Shown: one piece after another, positions 37,724 to 46,669 of the stretch
How the letters are laid out: every line of letters starts with the position of its first letter
Position numbering within the stretch: the stretch's first letter is position 1
NCBI RefSeq assembly: GCF_002156705.1
Contig: NZ_CP019893.1
Coordinates: forward strand, 3,348,001-3,412,000
Direction: 5' to 3'
Source of the DNA: Natrarchaeobaculum aegyptiacum
GTDB taxonomy: Archaea; Halobacteriota; Halobacteria; Halobacteriales; Natrialbaceae
Length of the DNA stretch: 64,000 nucleotides
Translations under genes and position numbers: made by a program
Notes under the pieces: generated by a model
Database searches by the model: none
The model's input: only the letters and a program-made list of their open reading frames with translations
Told to the model about the DNA's origin: nothing

Positions 37724-38470
37724 ATGACCGTCCGATTCGGTGCGCTCACCGTCGACTGGCTCGGCCACGCCTGCGTCCGCCTCGAGGGTCACACCGGCGT
37801 CGTGATCTACGTCGATCCGGGACCGGGACGTCACGGCGTCCTCGAGGGCCACGAACCGGGGGACGGCGACCTCGTGGTCGTCTCCCACGGCCACCACTAC
37901 GACCCCGCGTCGATCCGCCGGGTGGCCCACGACGAGACCATCGTCGTCGTCCACGAGGCAGTGGACGTCACCGACCTCGAGCACGCGAGCGAACGGCCAG
38001 AGGACCTCCCTTACGAGGTCGAACGCGTCCGTGACGACGAGGGATTCGTCCTCGGGCCACTCGACCTCTTCACGACACCGGCGTTCAACGATCCGGCAGG
38101 CCCAAACACCGACGTGGATGGCGAGCCGTACCATCCCGACGGCACTGGCTGCGGGTTCGGTATCACCGTCGACGGCGTCACCGTGTACTGGCCCGGCGAC
38201 ACCGATCCCTTCGAGTTCCACGCCGACCTCGAGGTCGACCTCTTCCTTGCACCCATCGGCGGCGCGACCACGATGGATCGCCACGAGGCGGCCGACCTCG
38301 CCGGGGAGATGCGACCGGACCTCGTCTTGCCGGTCCGCTACGATCTGGCCGGCGAACGCGGTGACGATGCAGACGGCGTGGCCGCCGTCGACGTCGACGC
38401 GTTCGTCCTCGACGTCGCCAGCCGCGGTGTCCCGGTCGTCCTCGATTCGCACCCGGATGCAGACCAGTAG
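37724..38470 (+). CDS. MBL-fold (UlaG-like) protein with altered metal motif
   Basis: 248 aa from ATG 37724 (MTVRFGALTVDWLGHACVRL). Metallo-beta-lactamase fold: GHACVRLEGHTGVVIYVDPG, VVSHGHHYDPASIRRVAHDE, GCGFGITVDGVTVYWPGDTD and a final DSHPD. The usual HxHxDH becomes H-G-H-H-Y-D, so the position of the second-metal Asp holds Tyr. Other ligands (GDTD, final His) remain. It may bind one metal or be a specialised branch. No neighbours on its strand suggest a pathway. Confidence 0.75.
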   Translation: MTVRFGALTVDWLGHACVRLEGHTGVVIYVDPGPGRHGVLEGHEPGDGDLVVVSHGHHYDPASIRRVAHDETIVVVHEAVDVTDLEHASERPEDLPYEVERVRDDEGFVLGPLDLFTTPAFNDPAGPNTDVDGEPYHPDGTGCGFGITVDGVTVYWPGDTDPFEFHADLEVDLFLAPIGGATTMDRHEAADLAGEMRPDLVLPVRYDLAGERGDDADGVAAVDVDAFVLDVASRGVPVVLDSHPDADQ

Positions 38471-38520
38471 TTTCTCGACAACACCCCAACACTTACTGGG
38501 GGCGCTATCGATCCCGAAGT

Positions 38521-39573
38521 ATGGGCGGCCTCGGCGGTTCGAACTCGAGACACCAGCCACGGTACTGTACAGCCTGTGGAGCATCTCTCGAGCCCGGGGC
38601 CAATTACTGTTCGGCCTGCGGGAGGGCCGTTTCGCCTTCTGGTTCGGCCGCCCGTTCTGCCGCCGGTACCGGTGAGAGACGACAAGCGGACTCGACCGAT
38701 TCGTCGTCGGCGGTCACCGACCGCGACGTCCTCGAGTACCGGATCGCCAGGGCCACGGAAGCGGGCTGGAAACTCGAGGGCGATTACGGCGACTACGCGG
38801 TGATGGTCCGGCGGACGGTGGGTGACCTGGGGACCCACGCTCTGATCGCCATCCTGACGATCTGGTTTACCGGTGGGCTGGCGAACCTGGCCTACGCGGG
38901 TTACAAGTACGTCGGTGACGCCGAACGGGTCGTTCTGCGAGCAGACCAGCCCACGCGGGCGAGGTCTCGAGGAGGAACGACCAGGAAGTCAGACCCCGGC
39001 AGGAACGCACTCGGCTGGTTCGTCGGCATCGCCTGTTTCGCAATGGCTGGATTGTTCGCACTCATGGGAGTTCTCGGCGGCATCCTCTCGGTCGTGCTGG
39101 CCATCTTCGTCTTCCTCCTCGGAACGTTCGGCGTGATCGCCCTTCCACCCATCCAGCAACGCGTGCGCCGCCGCCACTCGGTCACGACGAACGGCCGTGC
39201 TCGAACGGTCGACGAACGAGCGGTCTCCGCCCCCGAAGAACCGTGTACCACCTGCTCGAGCCCTGTCGACCCCGGCGTCGAACGCACCTACCGCGAGTCG
39301 TTCTGCGTGCTGGGATTTCCACTCACCACCGACGAAGGGAGAAACCACTACTGCCGTGGCTGTGCGAACGCCGAGGGCGTTTCGGACGGCACGCTCGAGT
39401 CGGGTCACGACGTGAGTGGGCCGAACACACGGAACGGGTCGGTCGACGACGGCGCTGCTGGCTCACCTGCGGACACAGAGACGGGCAGAGACACAGACCC
39501 AGCCACAGACGTGGGCGCAGACACAGCGAGCGCGGAACCCGGCGACACCGACCTCGAGTCGGAATCGGCCTGA
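38521..39573 (+). CDS. Zinc-ribbon membrane protein of unknown function
   Basis: 350 aa, ATG 38521. The N-terminal zinc ribbon (YCTACGASLEPGANYCSACG), Ser/Gly linker and a small folded segment (LEYRIARATEAGWKLEGDYG) are followed by GDLGTHALIAILTIWFTGGL, one hydrophobic pair, then two more helices (LGWFVGIACFAMAGLFALMG...). A second four-Cys block (CTTCSS, CVLG, CRGC) and a disordered Asp/Thr tail complete it. Haloarchaea have many such ribbon-plus-helix proteins; none has a clear role. 50 nt after the MBL gene on the same strand, so possibly co-transcribed. Confidence 0.7.
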   Translation: MGGLGGSNSRHQPRYCTACGASLEPGANYCSACGRAVSPSGSAARSAAGTGERRQADSTDSSSAVTDRDVLEYRIARATEAGWKLEGDYGDYAVMVRRTVGDLGTHALIAILTIWFTGGLANLAYAGYKYVGDAERVVLRADQPTRARSRGGTTRKSDPGRNALGWFVGIACFAMAGLFALMGVLGGILSVVLAIFVFLLGTFGVIALPPIQQRVRRRHSVTTNGRARTVDERAVSAPEEPCTTCSSPVDPGVERTYRESFCVLGFPLTTDEGRNHYCRGCANAEGVSDGTLESGHDVSGPNTRNGSVDDGAAGSPADTETGRDTDPATDVGADTASAEPGDTDLESESA

Positions 39574-39653
39574 CCGTGGGCGGTCATATCGGCTCTCGAG
39601 AGCGCGTCGACGGTGGTGAAAACGAGCGGGAACCGGGCACAACTCGAGTAGCG

Positions 39654-40745
39654 TCAGATGATGCCCATCTCGTCGAGTCGCTCGGGCAGGTAGGTGTCGG
39701 TCACGAAGTCGAGGCCGTGAGAGGCCAGTGCCTGCTGTTCGGACTTCTTCTCGATCTCGAGTTGCAATTCGATCTGTTCTTCCCAGTAGTCGGTCTGGAA
39801 CCGGGGGTCGGTGAGTTCGTTCTCGAGGGCGTTGATGTCAGAATCGCTGAGCGGGTCGTTCGGCAGGTCGTACTCGACGATGTCGGCGGGCTGGATGCCG
39901 ATGAACTGCGCTTCGGGCGTCGCGAGGTACTCGGAGAGGTGTGCGGACTTGATCGAGCCGTACGCCACGGAGCCGTAGATCCGGTAGGACCACGGGTCAC
40001 CGTCCGTAAAGACCGTCACGGGAAGCCCGAGTTCGTCGTGGAGCCGGCGGGTGATGCGTCGAGTCGCGCGTGCGGGCTGGCCCTTGAGGTGGACGATCAG
40101 GGCGTTGTACTCGTCGTCGAAGCCGTTTTCGACGAGCCGGTCGCGCATCCCACCGGTCTCGACGGCGAGGATGAAGTCGGCGTCCGTGCCGAGGAACTCG
40201 ATCGTGTCGGGGTTGTTTGGTATCTGGTAGCCACCTTCGCCGACGTCCTCCTGACAGTGGATCTCGCGTTCGCCGCGACGGGTCTGCTCGCGCAGATGCA
40301 ACGGCCCCATGATCGTCGCACCGGACTCCTCCGGCCGCATGTGGAAGTCCTCGCGAGTTACCCCCGAGACGATCTCCAGGTCCTCGATCAGTCCGTTCGA
40401 CTCGTCCTGATCCGAGAACTGGGCTTCGTCGTTGTCCCAGCTCTCTGAAAGGTAGTAGAGTTCACGCAGGGTCGACGACCGGTCTTCCTCGAGCTGTTCG
40501 GCGAGGAACTCGATGGTGTAGACGGCTTTCAACAGCTTGCGGGCACCGCGGACGGAGTTTGCGGATCGCTTCGAGGTCCGGTCGCCGTAGACCCATACTT
40601 TCTCGTCTTCGTCGTACTCGATGTTGGTCTTCGTCCGCGTCGGCACGGACATGTGGGGGATCTCACCCAGTTCGAACTGGTCGTAAAACTGTGCGGCGAG
40701 GTCGATCAACTGTTCGCGGGCCTGCTGGTCTGATTCTGTGCTCAT
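39654..40745 (-). CDS. top6A: DNA topoisomerase VI subunit A
   Basis: 363 aa from ATG 40745. DNA-cutting subunit of the A2B2 type IIB topoisomerase, which decatenates and relaxes DNA. The catalytic Tyr is in [13 protein letters not shown] (~residue 105); the Toprim domain has [14 protein letters not shown] (Glu) and [20 protein letters not shown] (D-x-D). Related to eukaryotic Spo11. Its ATG overlaps the stop of top6B as ATGA (40742-40745), so the two subunits are translationally coupled. Confidence 0.96.
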   Translation of the reverse strand: MSTESDQQAREQLIDLAAQFYDQFELGEIPHMSVPTRTKTNIEYDEDEKVWVYGDRTSKRSANSVRGARKLLKAVYTIEFLAEQLEEDRSSTLRELYYLSESWDNDEAQFSDQDESNGLIEDLEIVSGVTREDFHMRPEESGATIMGPLHLREQTRRGEREIHCQEDVGEGGYQIPNNPDTIEFLGTDADFILAVETGGMRDRLVENGFDDEYNALIVHLKGQPARATRRITRRLHDELGLPVTVFTDGDPWSYRIYGSVAYGSIKSAHLSEYLATPEAQFIGIQPADIVEYDLPNDPLSDSDINALENELTDPRFQTDYWEEQIELQLEIEKKSEQQALASHGLDFVTDTYLPERLDEMGII

Positions 40746-43177
40746 TGTGTCACCGTGAGTTTCTCGCTTTCGACGCCTTTCACGCTCAGGTCGAACGACG
40801 CGTCGGCCCCGACCTCGTACTCGAGGGTGGCCTCGTCGCCGCTTTTGACCTCGGGCTCCCAGGTGAGGAACCACTCACCGTCCATCTCGATAACCGACGC
40901 CTCATCCGGAAGGGCAGACGGTTCGGCGGAGACGATGTCGGTGATCTCGAGGCTCTCGTTCGTGCTCGAGTTGTTCTCGACGACGACCGACACTGCCTGA
41001 CTGTCGCCGTTTTCCTCGACGTTCCGTTCGACGAGGACGTTGTTCATGATCCGGGCGAGTGCGTCGTCGATGTCGGGTTCGTCGCGGCCGGTAACCTCGG
41101 CGACCTTTTCGGCCATCTCCGGGAGGATCTTCCCGAGGACGTTCTGTTTCTTCCGGCGCTGTTGCATCGACCGGCGTTTGTTGAGGTAGCTCTTGAGTTC
41201 GCGGGCGGCCTCACGAATCGCGAGTTCGATCTCGTCTTCGATCGCCGGCACGTTCGCGACAGCGTCTTTCGATTCGCTCGTGAAGGGGACGTTCGTCGAG
41301 GCGACGTGGACCATCACGACCGCGGGGCCGTTCGGGAGCCCCGACCCGCCGGGCTGGTCGAGTCCGTAGTTGCGCCAGCCGATCGACTTCACCACGTCGG
41401 TGGTCGCACAGGCACCGCGCTGGTAGACCAGCGGCACCCGGTTGGCGAACCGGAGGACGTCGATGCTCCCTTCGGCCTCTAAGCCGCCGCCGTAGGCGAT
41501 GCCGGCCTCGACGACGAACGGGTCGCCGCCGTGGACCTCGGCGTCGCGGCTCGCGGCCGCGAAGAAGTCCGCGTCGAACTCCTTCTTGAGGCCGGCTTCG
41601 ACGAGGTCCGCCGTGATCGGCGAGAGACACCGCGTCGGCGGGGCCATGATGTCGGTCTCACGCATCCCGTCGACGAGGTCGCTCGCTGCGTCTCGGTCGT
41701 CGGCCAGTTCCCTGACCAGTGGGGGCTCGTCGGGGACGGTGGCCATGACGCCCCAGATCGCCTCGAGGACGTTCTCGCGGGCGGTGTCGCCGAACGCGAC
41801 GTCGTCGTACTCCTCTGTGAGGTCGGCCGCGCGGTCGACGTTCTCGCGCAGTGAGGTTCGCGTCAGGCGGTGACGGGTGTCCTCGAGGTCGGTGAAGGTA
41901 GCGGCGAGTCGCTGGGAGAAGGCGTGGAGGACCTCGTCGTCTTTCCGGGTACTCGTGGCGTCGTCGACGAGCGCGTAGAGGTCGGAGACGAGGCGTGACT
42001 CCTCGGCGTCGTCGACGTCCTCGCGCTCGTCGATCAGCGCGAGCCAGACTGCCTCGACGGCGTTTTCGCGAACGGTGTCGCCGAAGGTCGTTCCGTGATC
42101 GGCCTCGACGGTTGCTGCAGCGTCTCCGACGACGGCCGCGAGTTCGTGGTGAGCGATCCGGTCACGGTCGACGACGGCGTCGGTGATCGCGTCGGCGAAC
42201 GCTGCGGTCGCCTCCTGTCCTTTGTTCGCGGTGGCGTCGGCGACGATGGCGTGGAGGTCGAGCCCCTCCTGAGCTACCGGCGGCCGCCAGCGCATCTCGC
42301 GACCGAAGTGACGGTCGCGGAAGGCGTCGATAATCGAATCGGACGTCTTCTTGCCGACGCGGGTGAACTCCTCCTGGAGAAAGCCGGAGACGGAGTGGGA
42401 GTCGGTGGCCGCGAGCATCTTGAGGACGGTCCCGAGTTCGACGCCGTGTGGGTGCGGACGGATCTCCTCGGTCTCTTCGGGGAGCTGGTCGGTCGCTCGC
42501 TCGAACTTGAAGTGGGCCTTGGGCTCGCGCAGCTCGAGGCGGGCGTGGGGATTGACGACCGCCGTGTGCTTGATGTAGTCGTGAAGCTGCTGGCGCGCCC
42601 GCATGTTGGCTTCCATCTCGAGTTCGATGCGGGTGCCGTGTGGGCGGTCCCAGGAGGTGGTCCGGTCGACGCTGATCTCGGGTTCGTTCTCGTCGGTGTC
42701 GACGATCAACTCGAAGTACTGGGCGTCCGAAGAACCCTGCGTTCGACTGGTGATCTTGGCGGGTTTGCCGCTCGTAAGCTGGGAATAAAGCACCGCCGCG
42801 GAGATCCCGATCCCCTGCTGGCCGCGATTCTGTTCGCGGACGTGGAATCGCGAGCCATAGAGGAGTTTCCCGAAGACCTTCGGGGCCGATTCCTTCGTAA
42901 TCCCTGGACCGTTGTCCTCGACGATCAGCCGGTAGTAGTCCCCGGCCTCCTGGATCTCGACGTAGACGTCCGGCAGGATTCCGGCCTCTTCTGCGGCGTC
43001 TAACGCGTTGTCGACGGCCTCCTTGACGGCCGTAACCAGGCCTCGAGCACCGCTGTCGAAGCCGAGCATGTGCTTGTTCTTCTCGAAGAACTCGGCGATG
43101 GAGATCGACTGCTGGTTTTCAGCCAGCTCCTCGGCGATCCCCGACTCCTCACCGAGCGTCGACTGGAGAGACGTCAT
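40742..43177 (-). CDS. top6B: DNA topoisomerase VI subunit B
   Basis: 811 aa from ATG 43177; two in-frame GTGs just upstream are less likely because the TATA box (43201-43210) is 28 nt before the ATG. GHKL ATPase: [17 protein letters not shown] (Asn), [36 protein letters not shown]. The transducer carries the KxK-type helix region ([20 protein letters not shown]), and there is a C-terminal Ig-like domain. Between them lies a long insert (residues ~300-490) in which FGDT-x-REN-x2-EA-x-W occurs twice, 97 residues apart. The subunit binds ATP and gates the DNA duplex passage. Confidence 0.96.
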   Translation of the reverse strand: MTSLQSTLGEESGIAEELAENQQSISIAEFFEKNKHMLGFDSGARGLVTAVKEAVDNALDAAEEAGILPDVYVEIQEAGDYYRLIVEDNGPGITKESAPKVFGKLLYGSRFHVREQNRGQQGIGISAAVLYSQLTSGKPAKITSRTQGSSDAQYFELIVDTDENEPEISVDRTTSWDRPHGTRIELEMEANMRARQQLHDYIKHTAVVNPHARLELREPKAHFKFERATDQLPEETEEIRPHPHGVELGTVLKMLAATDSHSVSGFLQEEFTRVGKKTSDSIIDAFRDRHFGREMRWRPPVAQEGLDLHAIVADATANKGQEATAAFADAITDAVVDRDRIAHHELAAVVGDAAATVEADHGTTFGDTVRENAVEAVWLALIDEREDVDDAEESRLVSDLYALVDDATSTRKDDEVLHAFSQRLAATFTDLEDTRHRLTRTSLRENVDRAADLTEEYDDVAFGDTARENVLEAIWGVMATVPDEPPLVRELADDRDAASDLVDGMRETDIMAPPTRCLSPITADLVEAGLKKEFDADFFAAASRDAEVHGGDPFVVEAGIAYGGGLEAEGSIDVLRFANRVPLVYQRGACATTDVVKSIGWRNYGLDQPGGSGLPNGPAVVMVHVASTNVPFTSESKDAVANVPAIEDEIELAIREAARELKSYLNKRRSMQQRRKKQNVLGKILPEMAEKVAEVTGRDEPDIDDALARIMNNVLVERNVEENGDSQAVSVVVENNSSTNESLEITDIVSAEPSALPDEASVIEMDGEWFLTWEPEVKSGDEATLEYEVGADASFDLSVKGVESEKLTVTQ

Positions 43178-43200
43178 CACCACCCAGTAGAGAGGGCGGG

Positions 43201-43210
43201 GCTAAAAGGT
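43201..43210 (-). promoter_or_regulatory. TATA-like box of the top6BA operon
   Basis: Minus-strand ACCTTTTAGC centred 28 nt before ATG 43177. It supports ATG over the two upstream GTG codons. Confidence 0.5.
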
Positions 43211-43297
43211 GTACGCAACCGGGGCGAAAGTGGAACGACGACCAACCGTCGTGGAAATCCAGCAGTTTTTTGACCGGTACGAAACCTGATACGAGCG

Positions 43298-44527
43298 ATG
43301 ACTGCGCGGGGACCACGCTCGAGCAGGCGACGAACATTGCAAGTGGCGTCGCTCGCGATCGGCGGTGGGCTCGCTGGCTGTATGCAACCGTTGCTCGAGG
43401 AGGCTGGGGACGGTGGACAGGCGTCGACCGACGACGAGCCGGCGACCGACTCGACCGGGACGGATACTGAACCACAGCCGGAGGCAGACTCCGACGAATC
43501 CGACGAGGGCGATACCATCGAAGCGGTCGACCTCTCACCGGCCTGGGACGTCGACGGACTGAACAGGGTCTTCGTCGACGACGGCCAGTTCGTCGGCCGC
43601 AATTCGGGCGACGTCACCATCGTCTCGTGGGACGGCGACGTCGTCTGGGAATCCCAGAGCGGCGACCCCGACGGCTACAGCGAGTGGCCAAACGACGGTC
43701 GCGGTTTCGCTCGCACCGACGACTACGTCTTCGTCCACTACCTGAGCTGGGGAATCGAAGAGGAGTATCCGGCCTGCGTCTACGTCTTCGACGCCGACAC
43801 CGGGGAACTCGAGTGGCGTCACGACACCGGCGCCGATCGCGTCTACGGGATGGATGCCGTCGGCGACAGGCTCTACTACGCCGCCCGGCCGTTCGACAGG
43901 GACGAAACGGAGTCGCCGATCAGGGCCTACGACCTCGACGACCGCGAGATCGTCTGGGAGTCGCGTTTCTCGACGAACGATCCCTGGAGTCTCACCGTCC
44001 ACGACGGGCACGTCTACGCGACGACGGGTCGAATGCGCGTTCTCGACGCCGCGAGTGGCGATCTCGTGGCCGAACACGGCAACTGGTTCGCGTTTCACCG
44101 CGAGAACGAGACGCTGTACTTCGAGGACGGAGACACGATCGGTGCGTACGATCTGGTCGCCGACGAACGCACGATGGAGGTGAGCGTGGATCACGGCTAC
44201 TCGAGAGATCTGACCGTCGTCGCCAACAGAGCTTACGTGTCTGATACCAACGGCTATCTCTCGGCAATCGACCTCGAGACGGGGACGGTCCGCTGGGAAG
44301 AGCGACTCGACGGCAGTCTCAGTGGTCGGCCGATCGTCGACAGCGGAATCGTCTGGGCCTACGACGCCACGAGTGTCCTGTGGGGACTCGACGCCGACGA
44401 CGGCTCTGTTCTCGTCCGACGGTCGACGGAGGCCGACGGGGACGATCGGGTCTCCGCCCTGGACGGTCGCGTCTTCGTCCCGGACCCCTACTACACGGCC
44501 TACGACGTCGGGGAGGATGAGAGATGA
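43298..44527 (+). CDS. Tat-exported lipoprotein with PQQ-like beta-propeller
   Basis: 409 aa, ATG 43298. Twin-arginine signal SRRRTLQVASLAIGGGLAGC with lipobox LAGC (lipid-modified Cys ~28). An acidic linker (~45 residues) follows, then repeats with the PQQ-type ending: GDVVWESQSGDPD, FDADTGELEWRHDTG, YDLDDREIVWESRF, IDLETGTVRWEERLDG and DADDGSVLVRRS. It is an outer-face anchored beta-propeller, probably a scaffold or binding protein; haloarchaeal members seldom bind PQQ. The stop overlaps the next gene's ATG (ATGA), so it forms a tandem pair. Confidence 0.82.
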   Translation: MTARGPRSSRRRTLQVASLAIGGGLAGCMQPLLEEAGDGGQASTDDEPATDSTGTDTEPQPEADSDESDEGDTIEAVDLSPAWDVDGLNRVFVDDGQFVGRNSGDVTIVSWDGDVVWESQSGDPDGYSEWPNDGRGFARTDDYVFVHYLSWGIEEEYPACVYVFDADTGELEWRHDTGADRVYGMDAVGDRLYYAARPFDRDETESPIRAYDLDDREIVWESRFSTNDPWSLTVHDGHVYATTGRMRVLDAASGDLVAEHGNWFAFHRENETLYFEDGDTIGAYDLVADERTMEVSVDHGYSRDLTVVANRAYVSDTNGYLSAIDLETGTVRWEERLDGSLSGRPIVDSGIVWAYDATSVLWGLDADDGSVLVRRSTEADGDDRVSALDGRVFVPDPYYTAYDVGEDER

Positions 44528-45801
44528 CAGACGAATCGTCCTCACGACGGTCGTCGCAATCGTGCCGTCGAGACGAGATCATCACGAACCGACGCTCCTT
44601 CTGTGCCGCCCTCGGGGTCGGGGCTCTCGCGGGCTGTCTCCAGCTCGAGCAAGCAGACGACGACCACTCTGCTGGCCTCACGGAGGGCGACGGAACGACC
44701 GACGCAGCGTTCGAGGACGAAGTCGACGGCACCCCGATCGACGATCCAGAGTGTCTCGAACTCGTTTCAGCCTGGGAACGTAACCTCCGTGACGTCGTCA
44801 CCTTCGAGGGAGCGTTCCTCGGTGTTGCTGGCTCGAGAACTGCGGGCGTCGACGCCCCGCGACTCGAGCGATACGCCGCCGACGGAGAGATGACGTGGGC
44901 CAGCGACGAAATCGACTCCGAGTACCGGTTCGAGTTCCACAGAGACGACGACGTCGTCGCCAGAGGCGCCACGGTCGTCGCCGTCGCCCGTGACGGCCAC
45001 GACGGCGTGATTCACGCCTTCGACACCGACACGGGTGAGCGACGCTGGTCCGACGACGTTCGCCTCGATAGAAACGTCGGTGGCTGGGCACTCTCGCTCG
45101 CAGACGATCTCGCCGTACTCGCGGCGGTCAGCGACGAGTCGGCCGACGAAACGATCGTTCGCGGCTACGAGGCTGGGGATGGCGAGCGACGGTGGGAGAG
45201 AGACATCGACCTGGGATACGTGACCGGTGTCGAACACCACGACGACGGCTTCTTCGTCGTCGGCTGGCGACAGGGCGGCGGTGAGATCGTCCGCGTCGAC
45301 CTCGAGGCCGGCGGGAACGTCGGGGGGGAAACTACCCTCGACGTCGCTTCACCGGGATACGTTCGTGGTGAGGGTGGCGATCGGCTCTACTTTCGCGGGA
45401 ACGAAATTCACGCGTACGATCCAGCGAACAACGAATACGAGTGGAGCCTCGAGGTTGACCGGCAGTTCGGGCCGGGCGTGGACGTCGACGGAGAGACGCT
45501 GTACGGCGGAAACAGCTCGGGATGGGTCGTCGCGCGAGACGCGACCGACGGCTCGATGCGCTGGGACACGCGCGTCGAGGGTGGCGTCACGGACTCGCTT
45601 TCGGTCGCTGACGGGATCGTCTGGGCCAGAACCGACCGCGGCGAACTGGTTGCGATCGACGCGTCGACGGGCGAGGTGGTTCACACACTCGAGGACGCCT
45701 ACATGGTCGCTGCAGCGCCGGGACAGGTATTCGTCGGCGACACCGCCTACGACCTCGAGTCGGAGACTGGCTATAGTAACAACTGTAACGATTCACACTG
45801 A
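44524..45801 (+). CDS. Second Tat lipoprotein with PQQ-like beta-propeller; C-terminus altered by a repeat
   Basis: 425 aa, ATG 44524 overlapping the previous stop. Tat signal NRRSFCAALGVGALAGC with lipobox LAGC. The propeller repeats include FDTDTGERRWSDDVR, YEAGDGERRWERDIDLG, YDPANNEYEWSLEVD, RDATDGSMRWDTRVEGG and IDASTGEVVHTLEDAY. It is a diverged paralogue of the upstream gene; together they are one transcript and may act as a pair at the cell surface. The last codons, YSNNCNDSH and the stop, are encoded by the 80-bp palindromic element that begins at 45773, so the native end was probably just after YDLESETG. Confidence 0.82.
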   Translation: MTDESSSRRSSQSCRRDEIITNRRSFCAALGVGALAGCLQLEQADDDHSAGLTEGDGTTDAAFEDEVDGTPIDDPECLELVSAWERNLRDVVTFEGAFLGVAGSRTAGVDAPRLERYAADGEMTWASDEIDSEYRFEFHRDDDVVARGATVVAVARDGHDGVIHAFDTDTGERRWSDDVRLDRNVGGWALSLADDLAVLAAVSDESADETIVRGYEAGDGERRWERDIDLGYVTGVEHHDDGFFVVGWRQGGGEIVRVDLEAGGNVGGETTLDVASPGYVRGEGGDRLYFRGNEIHAYDPANNEYEWSLEVDRQFGPGVDVDGETLYGGNSSGWVVARDATDGSMRWDTRVEGGVTDSLSVADGIVWARTDRGELVAIDASTGEVVHTLEDAYMVAAAPGQVFVGDTAYDLESETGYSNNCNDSH

Positions 45802-45852
45802 TCGCCGATACGTCTGGCGATCAGGTGTGCACTGACGTGCAGTGGCTACTAT
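45773..45852. repeat. 80-bp palindromic element, copy 1
   Basis: Bounded by ATAGTAACAACTGTA on the left and TGCAGTGGCTACTAT on the right; the left arm is a diverged inverted copy of the right. Inside, CTGATCGCC and GGCGATCAG pair around a nine-base loop. A second copy (63647-63728) matches in the opposite orientation over its entire length with about four substitutions and a 2-bp indel. The element contributes the last nine codons and stop of the upstream lipoprotein gene. Confidence 0.85.
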
Positions 45853-45990
45853 AACTGCTGAGTGGCGAGTTTCCCTGCGCTCAAATATCCCATTTCCCGG
45901 CGGATAATATCCGGAACAGTGGGTAGCAACGGTATCCCGGTGTACAAAGGTTTAACCACGAGCGAACCTTCTTCCTAACCGAGAAGACAC

Positions 45991-46596
45991 ATGGTTCGAG
46001 ACGACGGCGACGATCGCCCGGGAGGTGACGACGGCTCGAGTGAGGGTGACGTCTTCGACGACGAGCGAGGGTACGATCCCGTCGAGGACGTCGACCAGCG
46101 GGTCGTCGACCTGCTTTCGTGGATCCTCGACACCGAGACGCGAGCGAAGATCTACGTCTACTTGCTCGCGAACCCGGGGAGTACCTCCGAGGAGGTCGCC
46201 ACCGGGACGGGTCTCTACCCGAGTACCGTTCGCGAGGCCCTCGCCGAACTCCACGAGGAAGACCGTGTCACTCGCACGAAACGCGAGAGTGAGGGGGCCG
46301 GAAACAACCCCTACGAGTACCGGGCGATCCAGCCGAGTGACCTGGTCGGCGGCGTCGTCGACCAGGTCCAGCAAGAGCTAAACACCATCTTCACACTCGA
46401 CCGCGTGCTCGAGCGCGACGAGCCCGAACCGACGCTCGACAGCGGCGTCGAACCGGTGACGATCACCGTCGAGGACGCCGACTCCACCGTGGACGATGCT
46501 CCCGACGATTCCGTCGACGTCCAGCCAGCAGGTGAGGACGCGGCCGATGAGAGCGACGAAGACGACGAAGACGACGAAGACGAATCGTCGGAGTGA
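45991..46596 (+). CDS. TrmB-like winged-helix transcription regulator
   Basis: 201 aa from ATG 45991. After an acidic N-terminus, VDLLSWILDTETRAKIYVYLLANPGSTSEEVATGTGLYPSTVREALAELHEE forms the TrmB/TFIIE-alpha type winged helix, and PYEYRAIQPSDLVGG the wing and exit. The C-terminal ~60 residues are a nearly pure Asp/Glu tail. No effector domain is visible, so it may answer to partner proteins. Upstream, GGTTTAACC (45949-45957) is ~38 nt before the start and might be a TATA or palindromic operator. Confidence 0.78.
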   Translation: MVRDDGDDRPGGDDGSSEGDVFDDERGYDPVEDVDQRVVDLLSWILDTETRAKIYVYLLANPGSTSEEVATGTGLYPSTVREALAELHEEDRVTRTKRESEGAGNNPYEYRAIQPSDLVGGVVDQVQQELNTIFTLDRVLERDEPEPTLDSGVEPVTITVEDADSTVDDAPDDSVDVQPAGEDAADESDEDDEDDEDESSE

Positions 46597-46669
46597 GACG
46601 GTAGCGCCGGGAAGAATCCAGTTCGATTTTCCGGTCAGAGTCCGATTACGAACCAGCCGTCGCTTCGAG

